A DNA stretch of 64,000 bases from assembly GCA_942492825.1 (NCBI GenBank), contig OW818635.1, positions 372,001 through 436,000 on the forward strand, written 5' to 3'. Shown one piece after another: positions 28,379-37,402 of the stretch. Both the position numbers and the translations under genes were made by a program. This DNA is from GWE2-51-13 sp942492825 (GTDB lineage Bacteria; Bacillota_I; Bacilli_A; Erysipelotrichales; Erysipelotrichaceae). The notes below the pieces were generated by a model that was given only the letters and a program-made list of their open reading frames with translations, did not search any database and was not told the DNA's origin. The stretch's first letter is position 1. The number at the start of each line of letters is the position of its first letter.

Positions 28379-29091
28379 TGCAGCAATACTTTTACGACCG
28401 ACCCTTGTCCATTGACGCACGGATCGAGCTGGATGCCGAAACGGTACATCATCAACTGACGGTGCTCCGACACAAAGACGGGGAACTGTTTCGAATGGCG
28501 GACAGTGATGGAAAGATTTTTTTGGCGAAATTGATCCTACAAAAGAATCAAGCGTTCGCACACATACTTTCTTCATTGGACGAATCCAACGAAATGCGTG
28601 TTCGCGTCACCGTGATCCAAGCTTTGATCAAAGGCGATCGATGGGACTACTTCCTCCAAAAAGCGACCGAGTGCGGTGTCGAAACGATCGTTCCCTACCT
28701 CAGCGAACGAAACGTCGTCAAATATGATCCCAAAGACGCCGGTAAGAAGTTGGAACGCTGGCGTAAAATCGTAAAAGAAGCGGCCGAGCAATGTCGTCGC
28801 AATAAAGTTCCCGTCATCACCGAACCCATCGACCAACATGGACTGAAGACCTACAAAAGTCAAACCAATTTCGTCGCCTATGAAGATGAAAGCCATGGCG
28901 TCCAATTAAAAGACATCGATCTTTCGACCGATTCGGTTTCGATCGTCATCGGGAGCGAAGGCGGTTTCTCGAAGCATGAAATCCAAACCTTAACCGATCT
29001 AGGCTTTTCACCGGTCGGATTGGGGAAACGTATTTTGCGTGCCGAAACGGCGGCGATCGTCGCCTTGACCTTGATTGAAAGTAAAACCTAA
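28378..29091 (+). CDS. rsmE: 16S rRNA m3U1498 methyltransferase
   Basis: SPOUT-class methyltransferase. 237 aa with the motifs VIQALIKGDRWDYFLQKATE, EQCRRNKVP, IGSEGGFSKHEI and LGKRILRAETA, which form the SAM-binding knot. It overlaps rluB by one base. In Bacillus the neighbour of mtaB is also rsmE (yqeU). Confidence 0.94.
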   Translation: MQQYFYDRPLSIDARIELDAETVHHQLTVLRHKDGELFRMADSDGKIFLAKLILQKNQAFAHILSSLDESNEMRVRVTVIQALIKGDRWDYFLQKATECGVETIVPYLSERNVVKYDPKDAGKKLERWRKIVKEAAEQCRRNKVPVITEPIDQHGLKTYKSQTNFVAYEDESHGVQLKDIDLSTDSVSIVIGSEGGFSKHEIQTLTDLGFSPVGLGKRILRAETAAIVALTLIESKT

Positions 29092-29094
29092 CCT

Positions 29095-29880
29095 ATGAAA
29101 AAACTGATCGCGATCCTTCGCAAAGCGAATTCGCTGACATGTAAGTCGACGCAAGAAGACCAGCAGTTCGCGAAAACGATGAAAACTAAATTCGATGAAT
29201 ACCGTCTACCGTTTCAGGTCGGCGATGATTTCGCGTACTTCCGCAGCCGCATCTTTTACCGTGGCATTTTAACCAAAGAGCGATTCGAACAACGTTTCGA
29301 AGACACACGCAACCAACTCATCGAAATGTGGGAAACGATGACCTATCAAGAACGTAACCTATTGCTGCAACTGGATCTCGATCCACTGAAATCTGAACAA
29401 CCGTTTTTGGATACACCCAACGGAAAAATCTGGATTCCTTTCTTCGATGATTTACTCAATTCGCTCTATGATCATCAAATCGCCATTTTCGAACTGCCCC
29501 AGTATTTTAAACTCTACCGACAATTTGCGGATAAAGTGCTACCTTTGGAAGAACGAGGACTGGCATTATGGTCGGCCGGATTCGTCGATTGGGTCGATCT
29601 TTGCGCCGATGACCAACGTTGCGTTTTCTATTACAAACCGACGCACAGTCTCTATACCCTCGATGCCACGTTCCAACTTACCGCCTATCCGCTCTCCAAA
29701 AAGCCGATCGTCGAAGAATCCTATGAACGTCTGATCGGGATGGGTTCGGCGTTGCTTGTCAACGATGAAATCAAATTCATCCGCGAACTCTTGGACTCCA
29801 AACTCGTCGACACTAAGACCAAGGTACGTATCGGACGTTATCTGAAAAAAGAACATACCGATGCTGGGGTGAAAGCATGA
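29095..29880 (+). CDS. Hypothetical protein between rsmE and mtaB
   Basis: 261 aa, no family recognised. It has no signal peptide or membrane segment and is rich in charged and aromatic residues (FDEYRLPFQVGDDFAYFRSR, FFDDLLNSLYDHQ, LALWSAGFVDWVDL). It lies three bases after rsmE and overlaps mtaB by ATGA, so it is tightly coupled in an RNA-modification operon. Codon use matches its neighbours, so it is a resident gene rather than a recent import. No weakly placed ribosome site is obvious; translation probably depends on coupling. Confidence 0.8.
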   Translation: MKKLIAILRKANSLTCKSTQEDQQFAKTMKTKFDEYRLPFQVGDDFAYFRSRIFYRGILTKERFEQRFEDTRNQLIEMWETMTYQERNLLLQLDLDPLKSEQPFLDTPNGKIWIPFFDDLLNSLYDHQIAIFELPQYFKLYRQFADKVLPLEERGLALWSAGFVDWVDLCADDQRCVFYYKPTHSLYTLDATFQLTAYPLSKKPIVEESYERLIGMGSALLVNDEIKFIRELLDSKLVDTKTKVRIGRYLKKEHTDAGVKA

Positions 29881-31166
29881 CGACCTTTGCGATTGCCACA
29901 CTCGGGTGTAAAGTGAACTCATTCGAGTCCGAAAGTTACGCCGAAAGTCTGATTGCGATCGGATATCGCGAAGTCGACTTCAAAGAACGGGCGGACGTTT
30001 ATGTCATCAACACTTGTTCGGTTACCAATACCGCCGCCTCCAAAAGCCGTCAGAAAATCAGCCAAGCGCAACGTGCCAATCCCGAGGCGTTGATTTGCGT
30101 GGTCGGTTGTTATGCGCAAACCCATGCGGAAGACTTGAAATCACAGCTCGGGATCGATATTCTGATCGGAGCCGGAGGAAAGACATCCTTGGCGAAGAGG
30201 ATTCAAAACGCCTTGCATCATAAAGGAATTTTGTATCAAACCGAACTAACGGAAATCTCGGGTTTTGAAGATCTGCGAGTCAGCAAATATTCAAAGCAAA
30301 CCCGTGCCTTCCTGAAAGTCCAAGACGGATGCAACCAATTTTGCACCTACTGTATCATTCCTTATGCCCGCGGTCGGGAACGTTCGTTGGACCCGCAAAG
30401 CGTCGTCGACCAAGCGATCGAATTAAGCCGTAACCATCCGGAAATCGTGTTGGCCGGAATTCATACCGGACGATATGGGAAAGAACATGATTTCGACTTG
30501 ACGGCATTAATCGAAAAAATACTTCATCAAGCGCCAAACCTAAAACGCATCCGGATCTCCAGCATCGAAGTGACGGAAATCACCAATGCGTTTGTCGCGT
30601 TGATGAAAACCGAACGTCGGATCGCGCGGCACTTGCATATTCCGCTTCAATCCGGTTGCGACGCAACATTAATGCGAATGGGAAGACCCTATACATCGAC
30701 GGAGTTTCTTGAACGGATCGCGAAAATTCGATCGGAAATTCCCGACATCTCGATTTCGACCGACGTGATCGTCGGCTTTCCGGGTGAAGACGAGGAAGAG
30801 TTTTACTCGACGCTTACCACGTTAAAGAAAGCCGCATTTTCGTTTATGCATGTGTTTCCATATTCAAAGCGGGAAAACACCAAAGCCGCCGAAATGGATG
30901 GCCAAACCAGTCCGCAATGCAAGAAACAACGTGTCGCGGCGGTCCAAAACTTGGCTTCGACATTGACGGAATCGTATCTAAAATCTTTTATCGGTAAGAC
31001 CTTGGACGTCATCGTCGAACAAACCGACGGATCAAACGGATTTGGCCATAGTAGCGAGTATATTCCGGTCAACTATTCGAATCATCGCAATCATCAAGCA
31101 CACGATGTAATACGACGTATAGGCATCGATGTCATCGACGGAAACATCGTCACAGAGGAAAACTAA
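29877..31166 (+). CDS. mtaB: tRNA t6A37 methylthiotransferase
   Basis: Radical-SAM enzyme that adds 2-methylthio to t6A37. 429 aa with UPF0004 cysteines (LGCKVNSFES, NTCSVTN, CVVGCYAQ), the radical-SAM CxxxCxxC (DGCNQFCTYCIIPYARGRER) and a C-terminal TRAM-like part. The signature LGCKVNxxES and NTCSVTNxA distinguish MtaB from MiaB. A second methylthiotransferase (miaB) lies at 2643. Confidence 0.95.
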   Translation: MTTFAIATLGCKVNSFESESYAESLIAIGYREVDFKERADVYVINTCSVTNTAASKSRQKISQAQRANPEALICVVGCYAQTHAEDLKSQLGIDILIGAGGKTSLAKRIQNALHHKGILYQTELTEISGFEDLRVSKYSKQTRAFLKVQDGCNQFCTYCIIPYARGRERSLDPQSVVDQAIELSRNHPEIVLAGIHTGRYGKEHDFDLTALIEKILHQAPNLKRIRISSIEVTEITNAFVALMKTERRIARHLHIPLQSGCDATLMRMGRPYTSTEFLERIAKIRSEIPDISISTDVIVGFPGEDEEEFYSTLTTLKKAAFSFMHVFPYSKRENTKAAEMDGQTSPQCKKQRVAAVQNLASTLTESYLKSFIGKTLDVIVEQTDGSNGFGHSSEYIPVNYSNHRNHQAHDVIRRIGIDVIDGNIVTEEN

Positions 31167-31167
31167 C

Positions 31168-32628
31168 ATGGTATCATTAGCGAACTTATTCGAAGGTGCG
31201 AAAGACCTTCCGATCGAACGTCTTATGATGGATTCACGCGTCACGGCACCGAATTCCATTTTCTTCTGCATGAAAGGGCTCAAAAACGACGGCCATCATT
31301 TCATCGACATGGCGATTTCAAACGGTGCGATCTGCATCGTCCATAGCGATCCGGTCGAAACCTTTCGGGAAGGCATCGTCTACATTAAAGTCGAGAACGT
31401 CGTGGATGTGTTGAATAGGGTTGCGGACGCGTTTTACGGCCGGCCCAGCGGAAAACTCAACGTCATTGGGGTAACCGGGACAAATGGAAAATCGACGATC
31501 GCCCTAACCATCAAAAACATCCTTAACGCGTACATGCCGACCGGATATATCGGAACCATTTCGATCGAATACAGCGATGTGAAAACCCTGCCTTTATTGA
31601 CCACCCCCGAAATCACGCAATTGCATGAAATCTTGGCGGACATGGTCGACAAAGGGATGAAAGCCGTATCGTTGGAAGTTTCCAGCCAAGGTTTGGAACA
31701 AGCACGCGTCAACGCGGTCGAGTTCGACACGGCTATCTTTACCAACTTGACCCATGACCATCTGGATTATCACGGGACGATGGAGAATTATTTCCAAGCG
31801 AAGTCGAAGTTGTTCAATTTGATCGGACCGGACAAAACGGCCATCATCAACATCGACGACCCCTATGGTAAACGCTTGGAACAAACTTGTTCAGCACGCG
31901 TGGTGACCTATGCGATCAACGCGCCGGCGACCTATATGGCCAAGAACATCGAAATCCTGTTTGATCGGACGACCTTCGATTTGCATCTGTATAACGAAGT
32001 CTACCGCGTGCAGACCAACATGGTCGCGATGTTCAACGTCTATAACCTCTTGGCGGTCATCGCGGCTTGTCACGAAAACGGCATGCCGATGGAAGTAATC
32101 TTGGAGCGATGCAAGAAAATCGAGCACGTGGACGGACGGATGGAACGGATCGAAGAAGGTCAGAACTTCCAAGTCATCGTCGACTATGCACATACGCCGG
32201 ACGGATTCGAGAAAATCTTCAAGTTCGCGGATGATATTACCCCCAAAGGAAAACGGATCCTGGCGGTCTTCGGAGCTGCAGGGAAGCGGGATACGAAAAA
32301 ACGTCCGATCTTAGGGGAAATCGCCGACCGGTTCTGTGATATGATTATCTTGACGGAAGAAGATCCGCGCAATGAACTGCCACACGCGATCGCCGAACAA
32401 ATCGCCAAGGGAATTACCAAGTCCAACTACAGTATCGTCGAAGATCGCTATGATGCCATTCGACAAGCCTTGGAAATGGCCAACGAAGGGGATACCGTAC
32501 TGATCTTGGCCAAAGGCGACGAGTCGTATATGTATCGCGAATTCGGAAGAGAAGATTGGATCGGCGACGACAATGCCGTGCGGGAAATCCTGCGCGAAGT
32601 CGTCTTGATCAAGGAGGAAAACCAATGA
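31168..32628 (+). CDS. murE: UDP-N-acetylmuramyl peptide synthetase MurE
   Basis: Adds the third amino acid to the peptidoglycan stem peptide. 486 aa in three Mur domains: DSR motif (MMDSRVTAP), P-loop GVTGTNGKST near 101, central NLTHDHLDYHG, and the C-terminal substrate loop reads EDPRNE near 397. The arginine there is typical of enzymes for meso-diaminopimelate, although Thermotoga with DDPR uses lysine, so the amino acid is uncertain. The ATG at 31168 follows AGAGGA. The longer frame runs into mtaB. It shows that the organism makes a wall. Confidence 0.93.
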   Translation: MVSLANLFEGAKDLPIERLMMDSRVTAPNSIFFCMKGLKNDGHHFIDMAISNGAICIVHSDPVETFREGIVYIKVENVVDVLNRVADAFYGRPSGKLNVIGVTGTNGKSTIALTIKNILNAYMPTGYIGTISIEYSDVKTLPLLTTPEITQLHEILADMVDKGMKAVSLEVSSQGLEQARVNAVEFDTAIFTNLTHDHLDYHGTMENYFQAKSKLFNLIGPDKTAIINIDDPYGKRLEQTCSARVVTYAINAPATYMAKNIEILFDRTTFDLHLYNEVYRVQTNMVAMFNVYNLLAVIAACHENGMPMEVILERCKKIEHVDGRMERIEEGQNFQVIVDYAHTPDGFEKIFKFADDITPKGKRILAVFGAAGKRDTKKRPILGEIADRFCDMIILTEEDPRNELPHAIAEQIAKGITKSNYSIVEDRYDAIRQALEMANEGDTVLILAKGDESYMYREFGREDWIGDDNAVREILREVVLIKEENQ

Positions 32629-33287
32629 ATTTACGTCCCTACATCGACCATACCTTACTTAAACAAAACAGCACGCAGGCACAAATCGAAAAACTGTGCG
32701 ATGAAGCCAAAACCTACGGTTTCGCAAGCGTGTGCGTCAATCCCGGCTGGGTCAAGACCTGCGCCGAGATCTTACGCGATTCATCGGTCAAAGTTTGCAC
32801 CGTCATCGGATTTCCGTTAGGTGCAACCAGCACCGCTTCGAAAGCTTTTGAAACATCGGTCGCATTGAGCGAAGGCGCCCAGGAATTCGATATGGTCATC
32901 AATATCGGTTATTTGTTGGATCGCAAACTGGATTTGTTGCGCGATGACATCGCCGCCGTCGTCGAAGCCGCAAAAGGGAATACGGTCAAGGTCATCATCG
33001 AGACTTGTCTGTTAAGCGACGAAGAAAAAGTGTTGGCTTGTCAAGCCGTCGTTTCAGCCGGAGCCCACTTCGTAAAGACTTCCACCGGTTTTTCTACCGC
33101 CGGCGCGACGGTCGCGGATGTGCGTTTGATGAAAGCGACGGTCGGAGATAAAGCCTTGGTCAAAGCGGCCGGTGGCGTACGTAGTCTGGAAGACATGCAA
33201 GCCATGATTGAAGCGGGTGCCGACCGTATCGGAACCTCAAGCGGCGTCCAATTGGTCGCCGGAGCGAAAATCGAGGGCGGATATTAG
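32625..33287 (+). CDS. deoC: Deoxyribose-phosphate aldolase
   Basis: Splits deoxyribose-5-phosphate into glyceraldehyde-3-phosphate and acetaldehyde, the last step of deoxynucleoside breakdown. 220 aa; DHTLLK at the N terminus, the Schiff-base lysine in VKTSTGF (near 150), KAAGGVRS. The ATG overlaps the murE TGA (ATGA) behind AAGGAGG. Its substrate comes from pdp-type phosphorylases encoded at 24961. Confidence 0.95.
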   Translation: MNLRPYIDHTLLKQNSTQAQIEKLCDEAKTYGFASVCVNPGWVKTCAEILRDSSVKVCTVIGFPLGATSTASKAFETSVALSEGAQEFDMVINIGYLLDRKLDLLRDDIAAVVEAAKGNTVKVIIETCLLSDEEKVLACQAVVSAGAHFVKTSTGFSTAGATVADVRLMKATVGDKALVKAAGGVRSLEDMQAMIEAGADRIGTSSGVQLVAGAKIEGGY

Positions 33288-33315
33288 TTATTTGCGAATA
33301 AAAGCGCGTAAGTTC

Positions 33316-33343
33316 TTGCATTTTCAAGCAGGTTTGCTATAAT
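33316..33343 (+). promoter_or_regulatory. Promoter of rpsU
   Basis: TTGCAT, 16 bases, TATAAT. It sits close to the GGAGGGAGG-like ribosome site of rpsU. Confidence 0.85.
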
Positions 33344-33375
33344 AACTGTGCTTGCTATCAGGAGGGAGGTTTAGA

Positions 33376-33555
33376 ATGCCTAGAATCGTACTCAAAGAAA
33401 ATGAAGTTTTGGACGAGGCACTGCGTCGTTTCAAACGTCAGGTTTCTCGCAACGGAACCCTTGCTGAGGCTCGCAAAAGAGAGTTTTACGTTAAACCCGG
33501 CGTCCGTCGCAAATTGAAGTCGGAAGCCGCTCGAAAAGCACGCCGTTCGAAATAG
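33376..33555 (+). CDS. rpsU: Ribosomal protein bS21
   Basis: 59-aa small-subunit protein. MPRIVLKENEVLDEALRRFKRQ is split here as MPRIVLKENEVLDEAL and RRFKRQVSRNGTLAE; the C terminus is basic (RKARRSK). The ATG at 33376 follows AGGAGGGAGG; the upstream ATG at 33352 would precede that site. It has its own promoter and terminator. Confidence 0.97.
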   Translation: MPRIVLKENEVLDEALRRFKRQVSRNGTLAEARKREFYVKPGVRRKLKSEAARKARRSK

Positions 33556-33578
33556 AAGCAATCGCTTCTATTTTTTTT
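33551..33578 (+). terminator. Terminator of rpsU
   Basis: Stem AATAGAAGC / GCTTCTATT, loop AATC, then eight T. It overlaps the stop codon. Confidence 0.92.
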
Positions 33579-33604
33579 GTTTTTTCGTCTGTTTCGGTTA
33601 AAAT
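33577..33604 (+). promoter_or_regulatory. Likely promoter of phoH
   Basis: TTGTTT, 16 bases, TAAAAT; the -35 lies in the rpsU terminator T run. Confidence 0.45.
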
Positions 33605-33628
33605 AGAAGAGAAACAGGAGGATCTTCC

Positions 33629-34585
33629 TTGGACAAACAACGCAGCTTCACCATGCCTGAAATGACCTTCGACGAATCGGTCGAATTATTGGGTCAACAA
33701 GATAAGAACATCGCCATGTTGCAACAGGTTTTCGATGTGGAGTTGGTCCTGCGTACCGATACCTTGATCATCGGAAACGAGGATGAAGTCAAATGCAAAC
33801 AAGTCATGGATACGATTTTGGCTTTATTGGCGATGATCCGCAACGCACAGAAGATTGACGAGCGGGATGTCATCTATCTTGCCAAAATGGTCAAGAGCGA
33901 CAAGACGCCCAAACCGGGGGAGTTGACCGCCAAAGCCTTGGGACGTACCGCAAGCGGTAAGTTGATTTTTCCCAAGACCTTAGGTCAAAAACGGTTTGTG
34001 GATGCGATGCATACGCATGATGTCGTTTTTGCGATCGGTCCGGCCGGGACCGGAAAGACCTATCTTTCCGTCGTATATGCCGTTCAACTTCTGAAAGCCG
34101 GCGATATCAAGAAAATCATCTTGACCCGTCCGGCCGTCGAAGCCGGCGAAAATCTCGGGTTCTTGCCCGGGGACCTCAAAGAAAAAGTCGATCCCTATCT
34201 ACGTCCGCTCTACGACTCCCTACATGACCTGTTAGGCGTCGAACAAGTCGAGAAGTATATGGAGAAGGGAATCATCGAAATCGCTCCGTTAGCCTATATG
34301 CGGGGCCGTACGCTCGAGGATGCGTTCATCATCTTGGATGAAGCTCAGAACACGACCAACGTCCAGATGAAGATGTTTCTGACCCGAATGGGCTTTCATT
34401 CCAAAATGGTCATCACGGGCGATGTCACGCAAGTCGATCTCAAGACTGGTAATTCGGGATTGATCGTCGCCAACGGGATCCTTAAGGAAATCAAGGAATT
34501 GAGTTTCGTTGAATTGACCAGCCTGGATGTCGTCCGACATCCGCTTGTCCAGAAAATCATCGACCGCTACAAGGAGTGTGAATGA
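33629..34585 (+). CDS. phoH: PhoH-like ATPase (YqfG/PhoL type)
   Basis: P-loop ATPase of the PhoH family, thought to act in RNA metabolism; in Bacillota it lies near ybeY and era, as here. 318 aa with a KH-like N-terminal region, Walker A GPAGTGKT near 136 and Walker B IILDEAQNTT. The start is a TTG (33629) 6 bases after AGGAGG; the next ATG is eight codons later and lacks a site. It overlaps the response-regulator gene by four bases. Confidence 0.92.
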   Translation: MDKQRSFTMPEMTFDESVELLGQQDKNIAMLQQVFDVELVLRTDTLIIGNEDEVKCKQVMDTILALLAMIRNAQKIDERDVIYLAKMVKSDKTPKPGELTAKALGRTASGKLIFPKTLGQKRFVDAMHTHDVVFAIGPAGTGKTYLSVVYAVQLLKAGDIKKIILTRPAVEAGENLGFLPGDLKEKVDPYLRPLYDSLHDLLGVEQVEKYMEKGIIEIAPLAYMRGRTLEDAFIILDEAQNTTNVQMKMFLTRMGFHSKMVITGDVTQVDLKTGNSGLIVANGILKEIKELSFVELTSLDVVRHPLVQKIIDRYKECE

Positions 34586-35256
34586 TGGGCAAAATTCTAT
34601 ACGTCGACGACGAAAACAACCTGCGTCGATTGGTCGGCTATGATTTGAAAACCGCAGGACATGACTATACTTTGTGCGAAGACGGTATCCAAGCGTATGC
34701 CGCCGCCAGCAAATCCGCCTTTGACGTCATCGTCATCGATTGGATGATGCCGGGGATGTCGGGAATCGAATTGGTCGAACGATTACGGCGTGACGGAAAT
34801 CAAGCCGTATTGATTATGCTGACGGCGAAAGACGAAGAAGAAAACCTATTGGAAGCCTTCGAAGCCGGCGTCGACGATTATCTGACGAAACCCTTTTCAT
34901 CGCGTGAACTGATGGCCCGCATCACAGCTCATTTGCGCAGATTCAACCAGAAACAAGCCAATGTCATCAAGTTCGGCGAGTTAACGATGGATCTGACACG
35001 TCGCGAAGTGAAGATTAACGATCAAGCGACAGAGCTGACGAAAAAGGAATTCGATCTCTTGGAATATTTCCTCAAAAATCCCGGTGTCGTTCTCTCGCGC
35101 GACCAAATCCTCAATGAGATTTGGAACTTCGATTACGACGGGGACACACGGATCGTCGATGTCCATATCTTTAAACTCCGTTCGAAACTCGCATCCAGTT
35201 CGTTGAATATTCGATCCTCACGTGGCATCGGCTATATCTTCGAGGAAAGTCCATGA
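34582..35256 (+). CDS. phoP: OmpR-family response regulator (PhoP-like)
   Basis: 224 aa. The receiver domain has the acidic pair near 10-11 (VDDEN), the phosphoacceptor Asp53 (VIDWMMPG), Thr in LTAKD and Lys in TKPFS. The winged-helix output domain (KKEFDLLEYFLKNPG..., RSSRGIGYIFEE) follows. ATGA overlaps with phoH before and the kinase after. Pho-box-like TTAACA repeats before pstB make PhoP the best guess for its role. Confidence 0.9.
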   Translation: MMGKILYVDDENNLRRLVGYDLKTAGHDYTLCEDGIQAYAAASKSAFDVIVIDWMMPGMSGIELVERLRRDGNQAVLIMLTAKDEEENLLEAFEAGVDDYLTKPFSSRELMARITAHLRRFNQKQANVIKFGELTMDLTRREVKINDQATELTKKEFDLLEYFLKNPGVVLSRDQILNEIWNFDYDGDTRIVDVHIFKLRSKLASSSLNIRSSRGIGYIFEESP

Positions 35257-36476
35257 ATACCCGGCGTTACTATCTTGCGTTGGCTATCTTCTCAGGATTG
35301 TTTATCGTTTCCACATTCTGCGATATTCCGATCTGGATCGCGTTTCTGATTCTGGTGATCCTAACCTCGTTTTTGATTTTCAATGTTCGTCGTGACTATG
35401 ATCAAAACGTAAAAAACATCCAGTCCAAATATCATCGCGACCTAAGCGTCAGCGATAACGAACGCTTGTTGAAAACAAGACAACTTGAGATCGTGTTCGA
35501 AAATATACCTGCACCGTTGGCGTTGGTCAATCTTAAAGGCGAAATCGTCATGCATAACACGTCGTTCGGACACTTCTTCACCAAACCCAAGACCGGGATC
35601 GTCGATTATCTCAACGATGCGCTCCAAATGGAAATCCGCATGTTTATCAAGGATAGTTATCTGAAGAAAAGTTCGGACATCAAAAACATCCACATCTTGG
35701 ATCGTGACTACATGGCCATATCGATTCCATTTTTGGAAAATAACCGTTACTCCGGTTGTATGTTGACGTTTCAGGACATCACCGTCTACCTCGAAGGCGA
35801 CCGGATGCAGAAACGCTTCATCGCCGATGCGTCGCATGAACTGCGCACGCCGTTGGCCGCGATCAAAGGCATGGTCGAAATCCTGAATCGTCCCGAATTC
35901 AACGACGACGCGACACGACATGAATTCATGCAACAAATCGAAGTGGAGAGTCAACGGATGGAAACGATCATCCAGGACCTGCTGACCTTGTCACGCATCT
36001 CCTCCAACAAGATCATCCTACACACCCAAGCCGTCAACTTGTACGACGTAATCGAAAACAGTTTCTCGTCGCTGAAACCCGAATTCGCCAATAAAGGCAT
36101 CAAATTCATCAATGCGACGCAGATGGAAACCAAAGTCGAACTGGATCCGCAGAAGATGCATAACGTGTTCACCAATCTGCTAACCAATGCCATCAATCAA
36201 ACCGATTCCGGCTTTGTGAGAATCGATTGCGAACAAGATGGAAAAGATTTGTTGATTCATGTCCAAGATAGCGGAGCCGGTATACCACAGGCGGATCTCG
36301 ATCACATCTTCAACCGTTTCTACCGGGTCGAAAAGCATCGATCCCGTGGATCGGGCGGTAGCGGACTCGGTCTGGCGATCGTCAAAGGCATCGTCGAAGC
36401 GCATGGCGGAAATGTTTCCGTCAAGTCGATCGAAGGTGAAGGCACCACGTTTACGATCCGTTTACCTCAAAGTTAA
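35253..36476 (+). CDS. phoR: Sensor histidine kinase (PhoR-like)
   Basis: 407 aa. Two adjacent N-terminal membrane helices (about 5-45) with almost no external loop, a PAS-like domain (NIPAPLALVNLKGEIVMHN), the HisKA box FIADASHELRTPLAAI (His195) and a HATPase_c domain with DSGAGIP and GSGLGLAIVK. The minimal outer part suggests sensing inside the membrane or through partners such as PhoU and PstB rather than a ligand outside. Coupled to the regulator by ATGA. Confidence 0.9.
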   Translation: MNTRRYYLALAIFSGLFIVSTFCDIPIWIAFLILVILTSFLIFNVRRDYDQNVKNIQSKYHRDLSVSDNERLLKTRQLEIVFENIPAPLALVNLKGEIVMHNTSFGHFFTKPKTGIVDYLNDALQMEIRMFIKDSYLKKSSDIKNIHILDRDYMAISIPFLENNRYSGCMLTFQDITVYLEGDRMQKRFIADASHELRTPLAAIKGMVEILNRPEFNDDATRHEFMQQIEVESQRMETIIQDLLTLSRISSNKIILHTQAVNLYDVIENSFSSLKPEFANKGIKFINATQMETKVELDPQKMHNVFTNLLTNAINQTDSGFVRIDCEQDGKDLLIHVQDSGAGIPQADLDHIFNRFYRVEKHRSRGSGGSGLGLAIVKGIVEAHGGNVSVKSIEGEGTTFTIRLPQS

Positions 36477-36526
36477 CCGAATCTTAACAAATTCATCATG
36501 ATGAATTGATGTTGCATTGGTAAAAT
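36473..36526 (+). promoter_or_regulatory. Control region of pstB: Pho-box-like repeats, palindrome, extended -10
   Basis: TTAACC (36473-36478) and TTAACA (36484-36489) repeat at 11-bp spacing, like Bacillus PhoP sites. They are followed at once by an 18-bp perfect palindrome AATTCATCATGATGAATT (36490-36507) and by an extended -10 TGG-TAAAAT (36518-36526) with no consensus -35, as expected for an activator-dependent promoter. Confidence 0.65.
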
Positions 36527-36569
36527 AGTAACGGCAGGCAAGCCCTATCTGTTCTTGCCGGGAGGATCC

Positions 36570-37325
36570 ATGGAAGCAGTATTCCAAATCAATAAACTGA
36601 ACTTATTTTATGGAGAAGCGCAAGCGCTCTTCAACATTAACCTGGAAATCAAGAAAAACCACGTCACGGCCTTTATCGGACCGAGCGGATGCGGGAAGTC
36701 GACGTTGTTGCGATGCTTGAACCGAATGAACGATTTGATCGAACATTGTCGGGTCGAAGGATCGATCAAACTCAATGATGTCGATATCTACGAAAAAACG
36801 CAAGATGTCGTCAGTCTTCGTACCACCGTCGGGATGGTATTCCAAAAACCAAACCCGTTTCCGAAAAGCATCTATGAGAACGTCGCATTCGGCTTACGTT
36901 GCCAAGGTGTCAACGATAAGAAGCATCTCGACGAAGTCGTCGAACGTTCGCTAAGGAAAGCGGCCTTGTGGGATGAAGTCAAAGATCGTCTAAATCAGAA
37001 CGCCTTACGCTTAAGCGGCGGACAGCAACAACGTCTTTGCATCGCACGCGCGATCGCAATGGAACCGGAAGTCATCCTCATGGATGAACCGACCTCCGCG
37101 CTCGATCCCATCGCGACGGCGAAAGTCGAAGAATTGATCCAAGATCTAAAAACGGAATACACGATCGTCATCGTTACGCACAGCATGCAGCAAGCCGCAC
37201 GTATCAGCGACGAAACCGCGTTCTTCCTATTGGGCGAACTGGTCGAAGTGAACGCGACGAAAAAACTGTTCCAATTTCCGCACGACAAACGGACGGAAGA
37301 TTATATTACCGGAAGATTCGGATAA
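36570..37325 (+). CDS. pstB: Phosphate ABC transporter ATPase
   Basis: 251 aa, usual length. Walker A GPSGCGKST near 37, RMNDLI typical of PstB, Q-loop FQKPNPFPKSIYENVAFG, signature LSGGQQQRLCIARAIA and Walker B VILMDEPTSALDP. It energises phosphate uptake with PstSCA, but no pstS, pstC or pstA lies in the window. The ATG at 36570 follows GGAGG. phoU is next, so the pair may mainly serve signalling to the PhoR-like kinase. Confidence 0.95.
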   Translation: MEAVFQINKLNLFYGEAQALFNINLEIKKNHVTAFIGPSGCGKSTLLRCLNRMNDLIEHCRVEGSIKLNDVDIYEKTQDVVSLRTTVGMVFQKPNPFPKSIYENVAFGLRCQGVNDKKHLDEVVERSLRKAALWDEVKDRLNQNALRLSGGQQQRLCIARAIAMEPEVILMDEPTSALDPIATAKVEELIQDLKTEYTIVIVTHSMQQAARISDETAFFLLGELVEVNATKKLFQFPHDKRTEDYITGRFG

Positions 37326-37353
37326 TTCATTAAATTCGATCCAAAAATCGAGT

Positions 37354-37359
37354 ATACTT
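37354..37359 (+). promoter_or_regulatory. Possible -10 box of phoU
   Basis: TATACT with a weak TTAAAT-like -35 17 bases upstream. Confidence 0.4.
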
Positions 37360-37370
37360 TTGAAAGGAGA

Positions 37371-37394
37371 ATGATATCGATCTCGATATCATTA
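37371..37394 (+). promoter_or_regulatory. Inverted repeat between two ribosome sites of phoU
   Basis: Perfect 11-bp arms AATGATATCGA / TCGATATCATT around TC. AAAGGAG ends one base before it, and AAAGGGACC plus the phoU ATG follow it. When folded, the hairpin brings AAAGGAG to about nine bases from the start. Confidence 0.7.
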
Positions 37395-37402
37395 AAGGGA
37401 CC

